From the NCBI GenBank assembly GCA_001695595.3, contig MBPM02000048.1:62001-126000 (forward strand): a stretch of 64,000 bases of DNA, in the 5' to 3' direction. The notes beneath the pieces are model-generated. The model did not search any database, was not told where the DNA came from, and saw nothing but the letters and a program-made list of their open reading frames with translations. Positions 22,149 to 31,370 of the stretch are shown here, in pieces. A program made the translations under genes and the position numbers. The stretch's first letter is position 1. The number at the start of each line of letters is the position of its first letter. Origin of the DNA: Plasmopara viticola. Lineage: Eukaryota; Oomycota; Peronosporomycetes; Peronosporales; Peronosporaceae.

Positions 22149-23774
22149 TTAAGAGGTGCCACGAGCTGGGGCCTCTGGCCACGTGCCGTCCTCTAAGACC
22201 GGCCAGTTGGTCGCGTTTCGCTCGTGTTCCGGTACTAAAATCTCGCGTGTGCTAACGTCCACTTGCAAGAGTTCTACCAACCAACAAGACAATAAAATCC
22301 AGTCGACTCCCCATGCAATAATATCCTTTTTCCTTTTCCTTCGTACCTTGCAAAGTGAAATTAAACAACGCAGGAGCCGGGGCGTTGTTTGGCAATTTCA
22401 GATCTTTCTGTCGTAGCTCGTCAAAGAATGGATGTGCTGCGGCTTCCAAAGGCTTGATACGTCTAACAACCCAGCACAAACAATAACATCCAATTTGTCA
22501 GCATCGACTAATCGAGCCAATAATGTCTCAAGAGCTCTAAGATGCACACACCGTTCCGGATCGTAGACGAGCATCTTTGCGAGCAAGTCAATGGCTTCGG
22601 GGGGCGTCCGCGAGCGAAAAATCTTGCTCCACGAATGAGCTTTAATCTGTGGAAACTGAAACTCCGTGTAATTGGGGTTCATGGCTTCAATCTCCTCCCG
22701 CTGGGGCGTCCCGAGCACTTTAATGATCTCAACCAATTGATCCACGCCGCTTTCTCCTGGAAACAGAGGCTGCCCAAGCAGCAATTCGGCACACACACAA
22801 CCGAGGGACCAAATATCTATCAAGAACGCAATAAAATCCATCAACAATAAACAATTGCGTCTCCCAAAACTTAATCGACAAGAACACTACCAATTGCAGT
22901 CGTATAGTCCGTGGCCCCAAAAATGAGCTCGGGAGCGCGATAGTACCGCGAACAAATGTACGAGACATTGGGTTCATTCTTCTGCAAGACTTTGGCACTT
23001 CCAAAATCGCACAATTTCACCACATGCGACTCGGGATTCAAGAGCAGATTTTGTGGCTTAATGTCCCGATGGCAAATGCCCGTCGAGTGGATATACGCCA
23101 ACGAGCGACAGATCTGGTAGATGTAGAGTTTCACGAGCACAAGGGGCATGTATTGCTTGGCCTTTTGCAAGAGTCGCGCGACGCCGTAGACCGTATCGGG
23201 GATAAACTCGAGCACGAGGTTCAAATACAATTCGTCGGATTTTTCGCCATTGCAATAAAAACAATGTTTTAATTGCACAATATTCACGTGGTGCAATTGC
23301 CGCATAATCTGCAATTCACGATTCTAGCAAAATGGATTTTATGCCAACGATTAAAATCTAGCGCTTCGCGCAACAACTAGTCCAGCCACAATCGCACCTT
23401 AAATCGCTTATCTTGCAACACCTTCTTGATCGCGACGATCTCGCCCGTTTCTTCGACTGTGGCCTGGAACACGACACCGAACGAGCCGTTGCCAATGATC
23501 CGCTCGGCCGAGTAGTGAATTGTCTTGCCCTACCAAAAATCCAAGCGGTTACAAAAATCCGATCAAAAAGTGGATCTCGGCAATAGCCGCGTACATCCGA
23601 TAACGTGTGGGCCGAGTCGCCGACCGTAATGCCAGTGCTCTCGTTGCGCATGTCCTCCTCCTTCTTCGTCGTCGATGGCGTCGTTTGGACGGTGGCGATC
23701 TCGTCGTCAACACTGAGCTGCCGCAGCGACGGATCTTTTGACGCCGTCGCCGGAAGCTTGGAGGCGTCGCTCAT
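22149..23774 (-). CDS. GSK3: Glycogen synthase kinase 3 (shaggy-type Ser/Thr kinase)
   Basis: Six exons on the minus strand: 23774-23595, 23529-23398, 23323-22891, 22816-22552, 22462-22347 and 22261-22149. All have GT-AG introns (65-89 nt) and consistent phases, totalling 412 aa, the usual GSK3 length. The N-terminal 60 residues are disordered and Ser/Thr-rich. Kinase landmarks: glycine loop GNGSFGVV at about residue 73; ATP lysine in VAIKK (K95); catalytic loop [10 protein letters not shown] at 189; DFG at 210; and activation segment [13 protein letters not shown], whose Y226 corresponds to the autophosphorylated GSK3 tyrosine. The GSK3-specific [23 protein letters not shown] and [21 protein letters not shown] are intact; the latter spans an exon junction. 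The short C-tail ends PARGTS. It should phosphorylate primed substrates in signalling and metabolism. It is convergent with the LRR/coiled-coil gene (124 bp between stops) and divergent from the GH81 gene. Confidence 0.93.
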
Positions 23775-24075
23775 AGCAAGGCTTTGATTTTTCGAACGGG
23801 AGCTTTTTGTAGGGAGGGGTACGAGCACTCGATACTGAAACCAAGTGACTTTGAAAGTGGACCGACGCAGAGATTGGATAAAAGTAAACCAATCCGCCGC
23901 TGCTTCAACGAAAGCGGATTGTTTTTGGCTTTGAAACTAGTAACGTGGGAAGCTGCCATAGATTTTTTAGAGATGAAACCTACTCGTCTATTCCCACTCT
24001 TGCTGGCTGCTACGGGATGATGGCGCTCGGATAAAAGCACGACAACTCTTTCACCTCACTTCTCATCCTCGTACG
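23775..24075. promoter_or_regulatory. Shared divergent promoter region (GSK3 and GH81)
   Basis: The 301 bp between start codons. On the + strand CCTCACTTCTCATCCT at 24054-24069 matches 12 of 16 positions of the oomycete Inr consensus, but it lies only 6 nt before the GH81 ATG, so the 5' UTR would be extremely short. No counterpart was seen for GSK3. Confidence 0.4.
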
Positions 24076-26298
24076 ATGCGTACCCCCTCTACCTCCCGTC
24101 GTCCTTGGTCATTGCTCGCAGGACTCGGTTGCGCGCTCTTTATCCGTGGCAAAAATCTCGTTCTTGGCCAATCGGATTCGTGGGACCCAAGTGGCAAGTA
24201 TCCGTCCCCGACCCTTCTTGTCAATGCCACCAACGAGCAAGTAGATTTTTGTAACCCCCGTCATCTCGATCGATTACGAAATCACCCCGTGCCGACGAAC
24301 GCTTGGTGGGGCAACCTCATCACGTGCGACGCAACCACGAACGCAACGAGCCCCATTTGGTCGAATCCCTATGCGATTAGTGTCGAAGATTCCGGCGCGT
24401 ATGGCTTTGCGCTCAGTTATCCGTACCGCAATCGCTTTTTTGGCGGCGTAGTGGATAATCTGGCCAAATATTACGCACATCCGAAACGGAACGAAATCCA
24501 GCTCTCGGCCATGGAATTTGCCACGGCGAGGCCCGACATGCAAGTGACGAATTGGACGGATTTGGGCGTCACGGTGCAACTCCAAGCGCCTTCGTCAACG
24601 GGTACGCTGACGTCGAGTCTCGTGAGTGGCATGGCGTACTTTACGACCACGTACGAGAATCTCGTTCCGCAGATTATCTTGGAAGCGCCGCTTGCCACTA
24701 TCAATGGCGTGGCCGTGACCATTGGGACGCGGTATACGGGGACCAAGTTTAATCTGCTCGCCGTGAGTGGCCAGCAGTGGTGGCTCCATGTATCTCCAAC
24801 TACGTCGTCCACGACGTTGGAGTTGAATCTTGCCACGAGTATGATTTTACACGGATTATCTCCTTTTAATGGTACGCTCCGCGTCTCGGCCATTGTGGAT
24901 CCGCTCCAGGCCGTGGCCCACGACGTGTATAGTAGCTGCATTGTGATTGGCGGAAATGTCGACATTGCCAGCGCGGCCCGGTATGCGTTTCAATGGGTGA
25001 CTGAAGGTAATTGTACGACGGGCTTGTTCCACTATGCGCTCGATCATCATACCAAGTCCTTGACGGCCGCGAGCGTGACGGAAGTCGTGGACGTCGCCAT
25101 GTATGCCGCGACCCGAGGCCGCATGCGCGGGTTCGTCACGAAAGCGTCGCCTCCAGCGTGGGACTTTTACGAAGCGGCCGAGGTTCCCGTGACCCATTAC
25201 CCCTCTGGTCGATTGACAAAAAGCGTAGATTGGCCCCTCGATTTAGTGACGACCTTGCGCTCGGACATTCAGAGCTCGTGGACCGTCGCGATCGATGGGA
25301 GCTATTACTTTACGGGCAAATTAGTCCAGCAATACGCGTCCTTGTGTCTCATGGCCAACGATCCCGTCATTGTCGGGACTGACGCGTCGTTGTTGCGCCG
25401 GTGTGTGACAAAGTTAGAAGCGGCCATTGCGCCGTTTTTAGACAATAGTTGGCGCTATCCCCTCAAATACGATAACGTCACCCGCGGGATTGTCAGTTCG
25501 GAAGGCTTTGCGACGCGCGACCTCAATGCGGATTTTGGCAACACGGTCTACAACGACCATCATTACCACTATGGCTACTGGGTCTACATGGCGTCCGTGC
25601 TCAATTATTTGCACCCGACGTGGTCGCGCCTCGACGAATTGAACGCCATGACGACGTTGCTGTTGCGGGACGTGGCGACCCCGTCCCGCGCCGACCCGTA
25701 TTTTCCCAAATTTCGAGGCTTTGACTGGTTTCGCGGCCATTCGTACTCGCACGGCATGACGTCGCTGGGCGATGGGAAAGACGAAGAGTCGACGTCGGAA
25801 GATGTGAATTTTGCCTATAGCATGGCCTTGTTTGGGCAAGCGACCAAGCACGCGCGCATGACGGACATTGGGCGCTTGATGACAAAAGTTAGTGTCCGAG
25901 CGATCCAAACGTACTTTTTGTTTGATAGCACGAACGTCATTCACCCGGCGGCGTATCGAGCGCATATGGTACCGGGGATTCTCTTTGATAACAAAGCCGA
26001 CTACGCCACGTGGTTCTCGGCCGACGTGTATATGATTCATGGGATTCAAATGTTGCCCGTGACCCCCGTGACGGAATACGTGCGGACACCAACTTTTGTC
26101 CAAGAGGAATGGGACAGCATTTTGTCGAACTTGACGATTGTGACGGGTGACGAATTTGCAAACTCGTGGCTCTCTCTCTTGTACCTTAATTATGCGCGTG
26201 TGAACAAGGTCGAAGCGCTCAAGAAGCTCAACCAGTGTACAGTCATGATGAATGGCCTCTCACGCTCATGGGCACTCTATATGGCTGCCCAATATTAA
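24076..26298 (+). CDS. GH81 endo-1,3-beta-glucanase
   Basis: A single-exon ORF of 740 codons from ATG to TAA. The N terminus has basic residues followed by the hydrophobic WSLLAGLGCALFI, consistent with a signal peptide or anchor. The mature start is marked by VPTNAWWGNL at about residue 72, a hallmark of the GH81 N-terminal beta-sandwich. The catalytic (alpha/alpha) region contains NADFGNTVYNDHHYHYGY at about 484-501, with the candidate general-acid aspartate in NDHH (D494). It also contains SHGMTSLGDGKDEESTSED at about 558-576, whose EESTSE glutamates (E571, E575) correspond to the conserved GH81 catalytic glutamates. Length fits the family (700-800 aa). The enzyme cleaves internal beta-1,3-glucosidic bonds. 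In an oomycete it may remodel the organism's own beta-glucan wall, degrade storage laminarin (mycolaminarin), or act on host callose. It is convergent with the helicase gene. Confidence 0.92.
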   Translation: MRTPSTSRRPWSLLAGLGCALFIRGKNLVLGQSDSWDPSGKYPSPTLLVNATNEQVDFCNPRHLDRLRNHPVPTNAWWGNLITCDATTNATSPIWSNPYAISVEDSGAYGFALSYPYRNRFFGGVVDNLAKYYAHPKRNEIQLSAMEFATARPDMQVTNWTDLGVTVQLQAPSSTGTLTSSLVSGMAYFTTTYENLVPQIILEAPLATINGVAVTIGTRYTGTKFNLLAVSGQQWWLHVSPTTSSTTLELNLATSMILHGLSPFNGTLRVSAIVDPLQAVAHDVYSSCIVIGGNVDIASAARYAFQWVTEGNCTTGLFHYALDHHTKSLTAASVTEVVDVAMYAATRGRMRGFVTKASPPAWDFYEAAEVPVTHYPSGRLTKSVDWPLDLVTTLRSDIQSSWTVAIDGSYYFTGKLVQQYASLCLMANDPVIVGTDASLLRRCVTKLEAAIAPFLDNSWRYPLKYDNVTRGIVSSEGFATRDLNADFGNTVYNDHHYHYGYWVYMASVLNYLHPTWSRLDELNAMTTLLLRDVATPSRADPYFPKFRGFDWFRGHSYSHGMTSLGDGKDEESTSEDVNFAYSMALFGQATKHARMTDIGRLMTKVSVRAIQTYFLFDSTNVIHPAAYRAHMVPGILFDNKADYATWFSADVYMIHGIQMLPVTPVTEYVRTPTFVQEEWDSILSNLTIVTGDEFANSWLSLLYLNYARVNKVEALKKLNQCTVMMNGLSRSWALYMAAQY

Positions 26299-26303
26299 TT
26301 AGT

Positions 26304-26381
26304 GGTACCTTGCCATTATAACTAGGTACCTTCCGTTTAACCCATTTATTGGTACCAACCACCCAAAGGTTCATTGGTACC
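26304..26381. repeat. Four GGTACC hexamers in the convergent 3' intergenic region
   Basis: GGTACC occurs at 26304, 26325, 26351 and 26376, within the 190 bp separating the stop codons of the glucanase and helicase genes. Surrounding bases differ, so this is not a simple tandem repeat. Confidence 0.5.
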
Positions 26382-26488
26382 TTTCTAACACCCAGGGGGT
26401 TCTTACCCTTTTTGTTTTTACAAATAAACGCACTCTTTTTCCGAACAAAAACCATTTTATCATGTTAAAACCCATTTAAATCATCTAA

Positions 26489-29400
26489 TCACGTGTTACA
26501 ACCTGCGATTTTCCCCATCGGCCGTGATAGGTGTTGCAGCGGATCACACGCTTCAACTTCCGCTAAAAAGAGCGCCCGCACGACGTCCATGACCGTGTCT
26601 CGGTCCGTCACTCCTTTCGGTTCTTGCTCCTTCCCTCCCTTTGTCCCTTGGTTTAAAAACGGAGGCGACTGCAAGTTCGTGGCAAGCCATTCCCGGACAA
26701 CAAGGCGCACGGCCTCGATCAACACGGCGGATCGAAACGACGATTGGAGGACCAGCCAGTCATTCAAGCGCACGCCAATCGTGTCATGCCCGTCCTTGTC
26801 TTGACGTCGTCCGTGGGGTACCAGCTCGAGGGTCGAACTGAATAAACACACGGCCAACGGAAGCACTAAACTCGAAGCCGGGAGATACAATTGCGACGTC
26901 TGCAACTTGACAGCGTACGTGAAGAAACGGCTCGCCGGAAAGTGATGGAGTTTGTAATTGATCGAGCTCGGATGCATGACAACCAGTCCTTGATCTCGTT
27001 CTCGAAAGACGGGACGGTTTTTAAAAGCTGGGCCTTCAGCACGAACGAGATTTGGCGCGAGACTCGCGTACAATAGCGCCGACACGGTCGCAACGTCCTC
27101 GCGAGTCATGCGTTGGTTCGCTTCCGTCGTGTCCACCACGGGGAGAAACCCCAGGTGGGCCACAAGGCTTCGAAACTGACGTTTCAACTGCGTTATCTCA
27201 GACAGGCCGCGTGGGTTCAGACACTGGTCGTGGCAAAAGGTCGTTGCCGGGCCGCGAGCCTTCTTGCTCGCCCCAGCAACCACGTGTCGCCACGCTTCAA
27301 ACGCATTCACGTCCGTCAGGAAATCGCTCGCGCCAACGGCAAACGTCTGGCGTCGCTGGTGCAATTCGTGTGGACGCCCAAACGGCGCAACAAACGGTGA
27401 TTTCGTCTCGAGGATGGCGGCACAGGTACTAGCCGCGTCAAAGACGTCAAAGAGCGCACCGAGCACCAAGAGTTTGCCCACTTTGACGTCGACGGGAAGG
27501 TGCGCCAACGCTCGTCCCAATGCCGTCAACTCTTCCTGCTCGCGCGCGAGGGCCCCAATGTCAATCAATTCGTCGAGAGCGTCCTGGATACTCGCGGCGT
27601 CGGGTGGATCCAAACACGCTTGAAGAAACGCGCGACACCCGGCGTCAGGGGCTGTGTCAAACGAGTGAAACGTCTTGATCTGTAAACACAGCGACGTCAA
27701 GGGCGCCCGTTGCATCTCTGGAATGGGTTGGGCCCGCATGACCGTCTCAAAGACGGACGTGGGAAAGAGACGAAAGCACAACCCGCCGCTGGTCCGACCG
27801 GCCCGCCCCGTGCGTTGCTTGGCATTGGCCCGGGCAATCCAAATTTCCTCCAAGACATTTGTGCGATGCACGGCATCGTGCCGCATTTGCTTGACCCGTC
27901 CCGTATCAATCACGACTTTGACGTCTTCGATCGTCAAGGACGTCTCGGCGATGTTCGTCGTTGCGATGATGCGGATCCCGTTTGGTGTCTGGTAAAAGAT
28001 CCGTTGCTGGTCGTGCGCTGAGAGCGACGAGTGGAGCGGGAGAAAGGCAAAGGCACGACCGTGCGGATCTTGACGAAGGACGCGACTTTCGCGCAAGAGA
28101 TCCAATAGGGTCGTAATCTCGTGGAGACCCGGGAGGAAGATGAGGACCGATGCACTTGCTTGCTCCGTCGAGAGCGCCAGTGCCGTCGTCTCGGTCGTCA
28201 AGTGTTCCAACAAGACTTGTATGAGTGCATAATTGACGATCGACGGGTTGATGCGCTCCAACGCACGGCGTGTCGAGTCGCTGTAGGGTCCAACGACCGA
28301 GCTGTGCGTCTCCTTCGACCGCGAGACAAGAGCAGAGGCCGGCGAGGGCCACGACACCTGCTGCGTATACGACGTCCCACCACGTCCCGAGATCGTCACT
28401 TGCGTCGACTGATTCGTCTCCTCGCTCTCATCCTCCAAACCAGCAGCTAAAGCTTCGTCGTCGACGACAAAGTGCGTTCTTTCAAGCACGTCTTCGAGAA
28501 AAAACTGTTCGACGGGAAATGTACGACCAGGGACGTGCAATATCGGACACTGGGCGGGTCCCCCAAAATAGTGCTGGAACCGCGCGGCATTGAGCGTCGC
28601 ACTCATGAGAATGACTTTGACGCGGGCCTTCCGTGGGCGGTGATGTTGTAGAAACTGACGCAACATGGCCAAGAGCACGTCAGTCTGCACATCGCGTTCG
28701 TGGACTTCGTCCACAATCACGTGACTCACTTGGTCAGTCAACGTCCGTGCGTCTTGGAGCTTTCGGAGTAAAATGCCCGTCGTACAAAACACGAGCCGAG
28801 TGGCGCGTGTCACGCGCGAGTCGAGACGAATGTGATAGCCGACGAGCGAATCGTCAGTGCCCATGCTCGCTTCGCCCAATTCGGTCGACACGCGTGCCGC
28901 AAGACTCAGTGCCGCAAGGCGACGCGGTTGCGTACAAATGAGTTGGCCACGACCCCCGTCTTGCGTCGAAAGCAACGCATGTTCGAGCAAATACTGCGGC
29001 ACTTGGGTACTTTTGCCACATCCAGTCTCGCCCGCGATCAACACAACGTCGTGCTCCTCGAGCACTGCGAGGATTTGCTCCTTGTACGCTGCAATCGGTA
29101 AAGCAGCACGCTGCGAGAGGTGGGCACGGTACGCACGAGAGTGCAGTCGTTTTAAAAGCACGTGACGTTGCTGAATCGACAGCTCGTCCGCACCTTGATC
29201 CTCAATTGCCATCTCGTCCTGCCGGCTCTCTTCGTCCACTAATGCCGTGGCTGCACGTGTGTCCTGTATCCTCGTCGCGTCTTCGGATAAATCAGCGTCC
29301 CAGTCATTGACACTCCAATCCAGGAGCATCGACTCGATAGGCTTTGTTGCCGGTAACGTCTCGACGCTTCCTCGTTTCTCTGCAATCTCGACAGGCAGAG

Positions 29401-31018
29401 CCTTGACAAGATCCGTCAACACTTCGTCTTGCGCCGCTCGATCGGCACTTGCAACCGCGGCCTCGGCCTCGTGCTCTTCCTTGCTCCACGTCTGCCACAT
29501 CTCGCGATACGCGGGTGGCAACACGCGATAGAGCGGCAAGTGCGACGCGAGTTCAAAGAGAGCACGCGTTGCGACGGCGTCTTTGGCATCGGCAATGGTT
29601 GGAAACCCCTGCACGGCATCCAACGCACTTCGGACGGTCACTTCCTCGACGCTTCCACTTTTCTTGGCCAACTCTAGTGCATACGCGTGCTTGCCATTCA
29701 CACAGCGATCGAGTTTCTTGTAGCGCGGGGGATGAAACCCCTGTTTTCGACAATAGAGCTCCAATTGATCCCGTGGCGACTTGCCCGTCCACGTCGGGGC
29801 CGACGCGTGGGTCTCGGCCGCCACATTGGCCGCTAATTTCACGCCATTCCGTCCCTTCTTGACCTTCCCACCTTTTGCTTTTTTGAATTGAGCCAGATTT
29901 GCAATGGCTTGGGTCGCAATCGACACGCTGGGATCAATGGCGGCACTCTTGGCAATCTCCTCGGCACTCACGACGCTCGCTTCGGCTTGATCAAAGAGAC
30001 TCAACACCTGATCGTCCACAGCGTCTTCCATCGTGGCGTCTGTCATCACTTCTTCTTGCACGCCTTTTGTCGCTTCGAGATCGCGTGATGAAACCTTGGG
30101 ATCGGGATCGACTGGACCCGTTTGTTCACTCGTTTCTTGCTCGTTAATCCCCGTCTGGGCGTGCTGGCGGTTAGTTTTGCTTGGAGGGGCTTGGTCGCTT
30201 GGTTCCTGCCATCCTCGAGCCAGCAATTGACGTCGTAGCCTGTGTATTTCGTCCTCCACTTGCCGGCTTGCCACCTTGTCCCGTTTCTTGGTCTTTGGCA
30301 ACTTCTTTTGGGCATTTAACTGCAATCGTGTGGCCACTAGCTCGGCATAGCGGGTCTCTAGTTCCCGTAGCTCTTGCGCTTCCAGTGACTCGTCCACTTC
30401 TTGACTAGCAAGCGCGTCTGTGCGGGTCGCCATATTTAACACATAGTCGTGGGTCCATGCCAATGCGGCGTGGGTTTTATCCGGGGTTTTTTGCGGCACT
30501 TCGAGGGTGTTTTGAAAAACCCGTTGGTCCGTCGCTGGGTCTTTCTCGGTGCCCAGTACTACGCTATGGACTTCGGCTACAAGCTCCCCATCGTGCTCCT
30601 TGGTGTCCTCCTGGCTCTTGGGAAGAGCTCGGAGGGTCGGTGGTAGCTCTTCGCTCGTGTATTGAAGCGCCAAGAAACGCAGTGCATCTTCGAGTGAATT
30701 TGTGTACGCCAATGCCTCGTGACATTGGGCTAATGGTACACCGTAGTCGTCGCGCAATGACCGAAAGGCTCGTGCCAATTTCTTCTTTGTGCGTTGCTGC
30801 AATTGCACATCAATTGGATGGGACGAGACAGAGACACCGGGACGAAAGCGAGAGCGCTGGGCCTTGCGGTGAGAGCGGAGGATGCCGTCGTGTACGAGCT
30901 GTTCGAGATCGCGTCGGAACTCGAAGCCAAGCTCCATACTGGAGGGTGGGTGGACTTGGGTTTTTTGGTGTTTGTCAAATGGTGGTTCTAATTCTTGTAG
31001 TAATTTCAGATATATCAT
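26489..31018 (-). CDS. DHX29-like DExH-box RNA helicase
   Basis: A single-exon ORF of 1509 codons; the ATG at 31018 is the first, but M28 (30937) is an equally plausible start. A helical UBA-like segment lies near residues 85-120. Charged coiled-coil sequence follows (about 208-270). Then comes a dsRBD-like region ending LYRVLPPAYREMWQTWSKEEHE (about 415-517), which matches the equivalent linker of metazoan DHX29. Helicase motifs: GETGCGKST (663-671), QPRR (697-700), DEVH (770-773), SAT (806-808), TTNIAETSLTI (about 1020-1030) and QRTGRAGR (1068-1075). Winged-helix/ratchet and OB-fold (DUF1605) regions follow. DHX29 binds 40S subunits and helps scanning on structured 5' UTRs; the orthology is inferred from domain order and the linker. 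Length is close to that of DHX29 (about 1370 aa in human). A SINE-like repeat begins only 33 bp upstream of the start codon. Confidence 0.85.
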   Translation of the reverse strand: MIYLKLLQELEPPFDKHQKTQVHPPSSMELGFEFRRDLEQLVHDGILRSHRKAQRSRFRPGVSVSSHPIDVQLQQRTKKKLARAFRSLRDDYGVPLAQCHEALAYTNSLEDALRFLALQYTSEELPPTLRALPKSQEDTKEHDGELVAEVHSVVLGTEKDPATDQRVFQNTLEVPQKTPDKTHAALAWTHDYVLNMATRTDALASQEVDESLEAQELRELETRYAELVATRLQLNAQKKLPKTKKRDKVASRQVEDEIHRLRRQLLARGWQEPSDQAPPSKTNRQHAQTGINEQETSEQTGPVDPDPKVSSRDLEATKGVQEEVMTDATMEDAVDDQVLSLFDQAEASVVSAEEIAKSAAIDPSVSIATQAIANLAQFKKAKGGKVKKGRNGVKLAANVAAETHASAPTWTGKSPRDQLELYCRKQGFHPPRYKKLDRCVNGKHAYALELAKKSGSVEEVTVRSALDAVQGFPTIADAKDAVATRALFELASHLPLYRVLPPAYREMWQTWSKEEHEAEAAVASADRAAQDEVLTDLVKALPVEIAEKRGSVETLPATKPIESMLLDWSVNDWDADLSEDATRIQDTRAATALVDEESRQDEMAIEDQGADELSIQQRHVLLKRLHSRAYRAHLSQRAALPIAAYKEQILAVLEEHDVVLIAGETGCGKSTQVPQYLLEHALLSTQDGGRGQLICTQPRRLAALSLAARVSTELGEASMGTDDSLVGYHIRLDSRVTRATRLVFCTTGILLRKLQDARTLTDQVSHVIVDEVHERDVQTDVLLAMLRQFLQHHRPRKARVKVILMSATLNAARFQHYFGGPAQCPILHVPGRTFPVEQFFLEDVLERTHFVVDDEALAAGLEDESEETNQSTQVTISGRGGTSYTQQVSWPSPASALVSRSKETHSSVVGPYSDSTRRALERINPSIVNYALIQVLLEHLTTETTALALSTEQASASVLIFLPGLHEITTLLDLLRESRVLRQDPHGRAFAFLPLHSSLSAHDQQRIFYQTPNGIRIIATTNIAETSLTIEDVKVVIDTGRVKQMRHDAVHRTNVLEEIWIARANAKQRTGRAGRTSGGLCFRLFPTSVFETVMRAQPIPEMQRAPLTSLCLQIKTFHSFDTAPDAGCRAFLQACLDPPDAASIQDALDELIDIGALAREQEELTALGRALAHLPVDVKVGKLLVLGALFDVFDAASTCAAILETKSPFVAPFGRPHELHQRRQTFAVGASDFLTDVNAFEAWRHVVAGASKKARGPATTFCHDQCLNPRGLSEITQLKRQFRSLVAHLGFLPVVDTTEANQRMTREDVATVSALLYASLAPNLVRAEGPAFKNRPVFRERDQGLVVMHPSSINYKLHHFPASRFFTYAVKLQTSQLYLPASSLVLPLAVCLFSSTLELVPHGRRQDKDGHDTIGVRLNDWLVLQSSFRSAVLIEAVRLVVREWLATNLQSPPFLNQGTKGGKEQEPKGVTDRDTVMDVVRALFLAEVEACDPLQHLSRPMGKIAGCNT

Positions 31019-31050
31019 TTTAACTTAATAGCAGTAGTACAGCGTATATT

Positions 31051-31370
31051 GTAATGTAATGTATTACGTTATCGCGTTGCCAAGTTATGCACGTGCTAGG
31101 CTCAGTCTGGCTAGTCCACGGCATAGAGTGGTGTCCGCATACTTCGGGTCTCGTTCGGCGGGCAGTGCAGCCAGCACCGAGGTCGTGAGGGTCCTCCATT
31201 ATTTTGCTTAGCTCTGACTTGGTAAGAGCCCAGGTGGCGCCCGGTGCTGGAGACCGTTGCGTCGAGGGTGAGACTCGTTAGAGACCTGCAGATGCCCGAG
31301 AGCACCTGCCCGAAGCGCGCGAGCATTTAGCCCCCGCGCTTGGAAGGAGGGCGTCACCCCAACCTTTTCC
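31051..31370 (-). mobile_element. SINE-like repeat R1, abutting the helicase promoter
   Basis: A 320-bp copy of an element present four times in the window. Taking the ATTAC-rich end as 3', this copy is on the minus strand. Its tail lies at 31051 (GTAATGTAATG) and its 5' end (GGAAAAGGTTGGGG on the minus strand) at 31370. It differs from the other copies at scattered positions. No target-site duplication is visible. No A/B-box pair could be assigned with confidence, so SINE is a working label based on size, tail and the flanks of copies R2 and R3. Confidence 0.6.
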
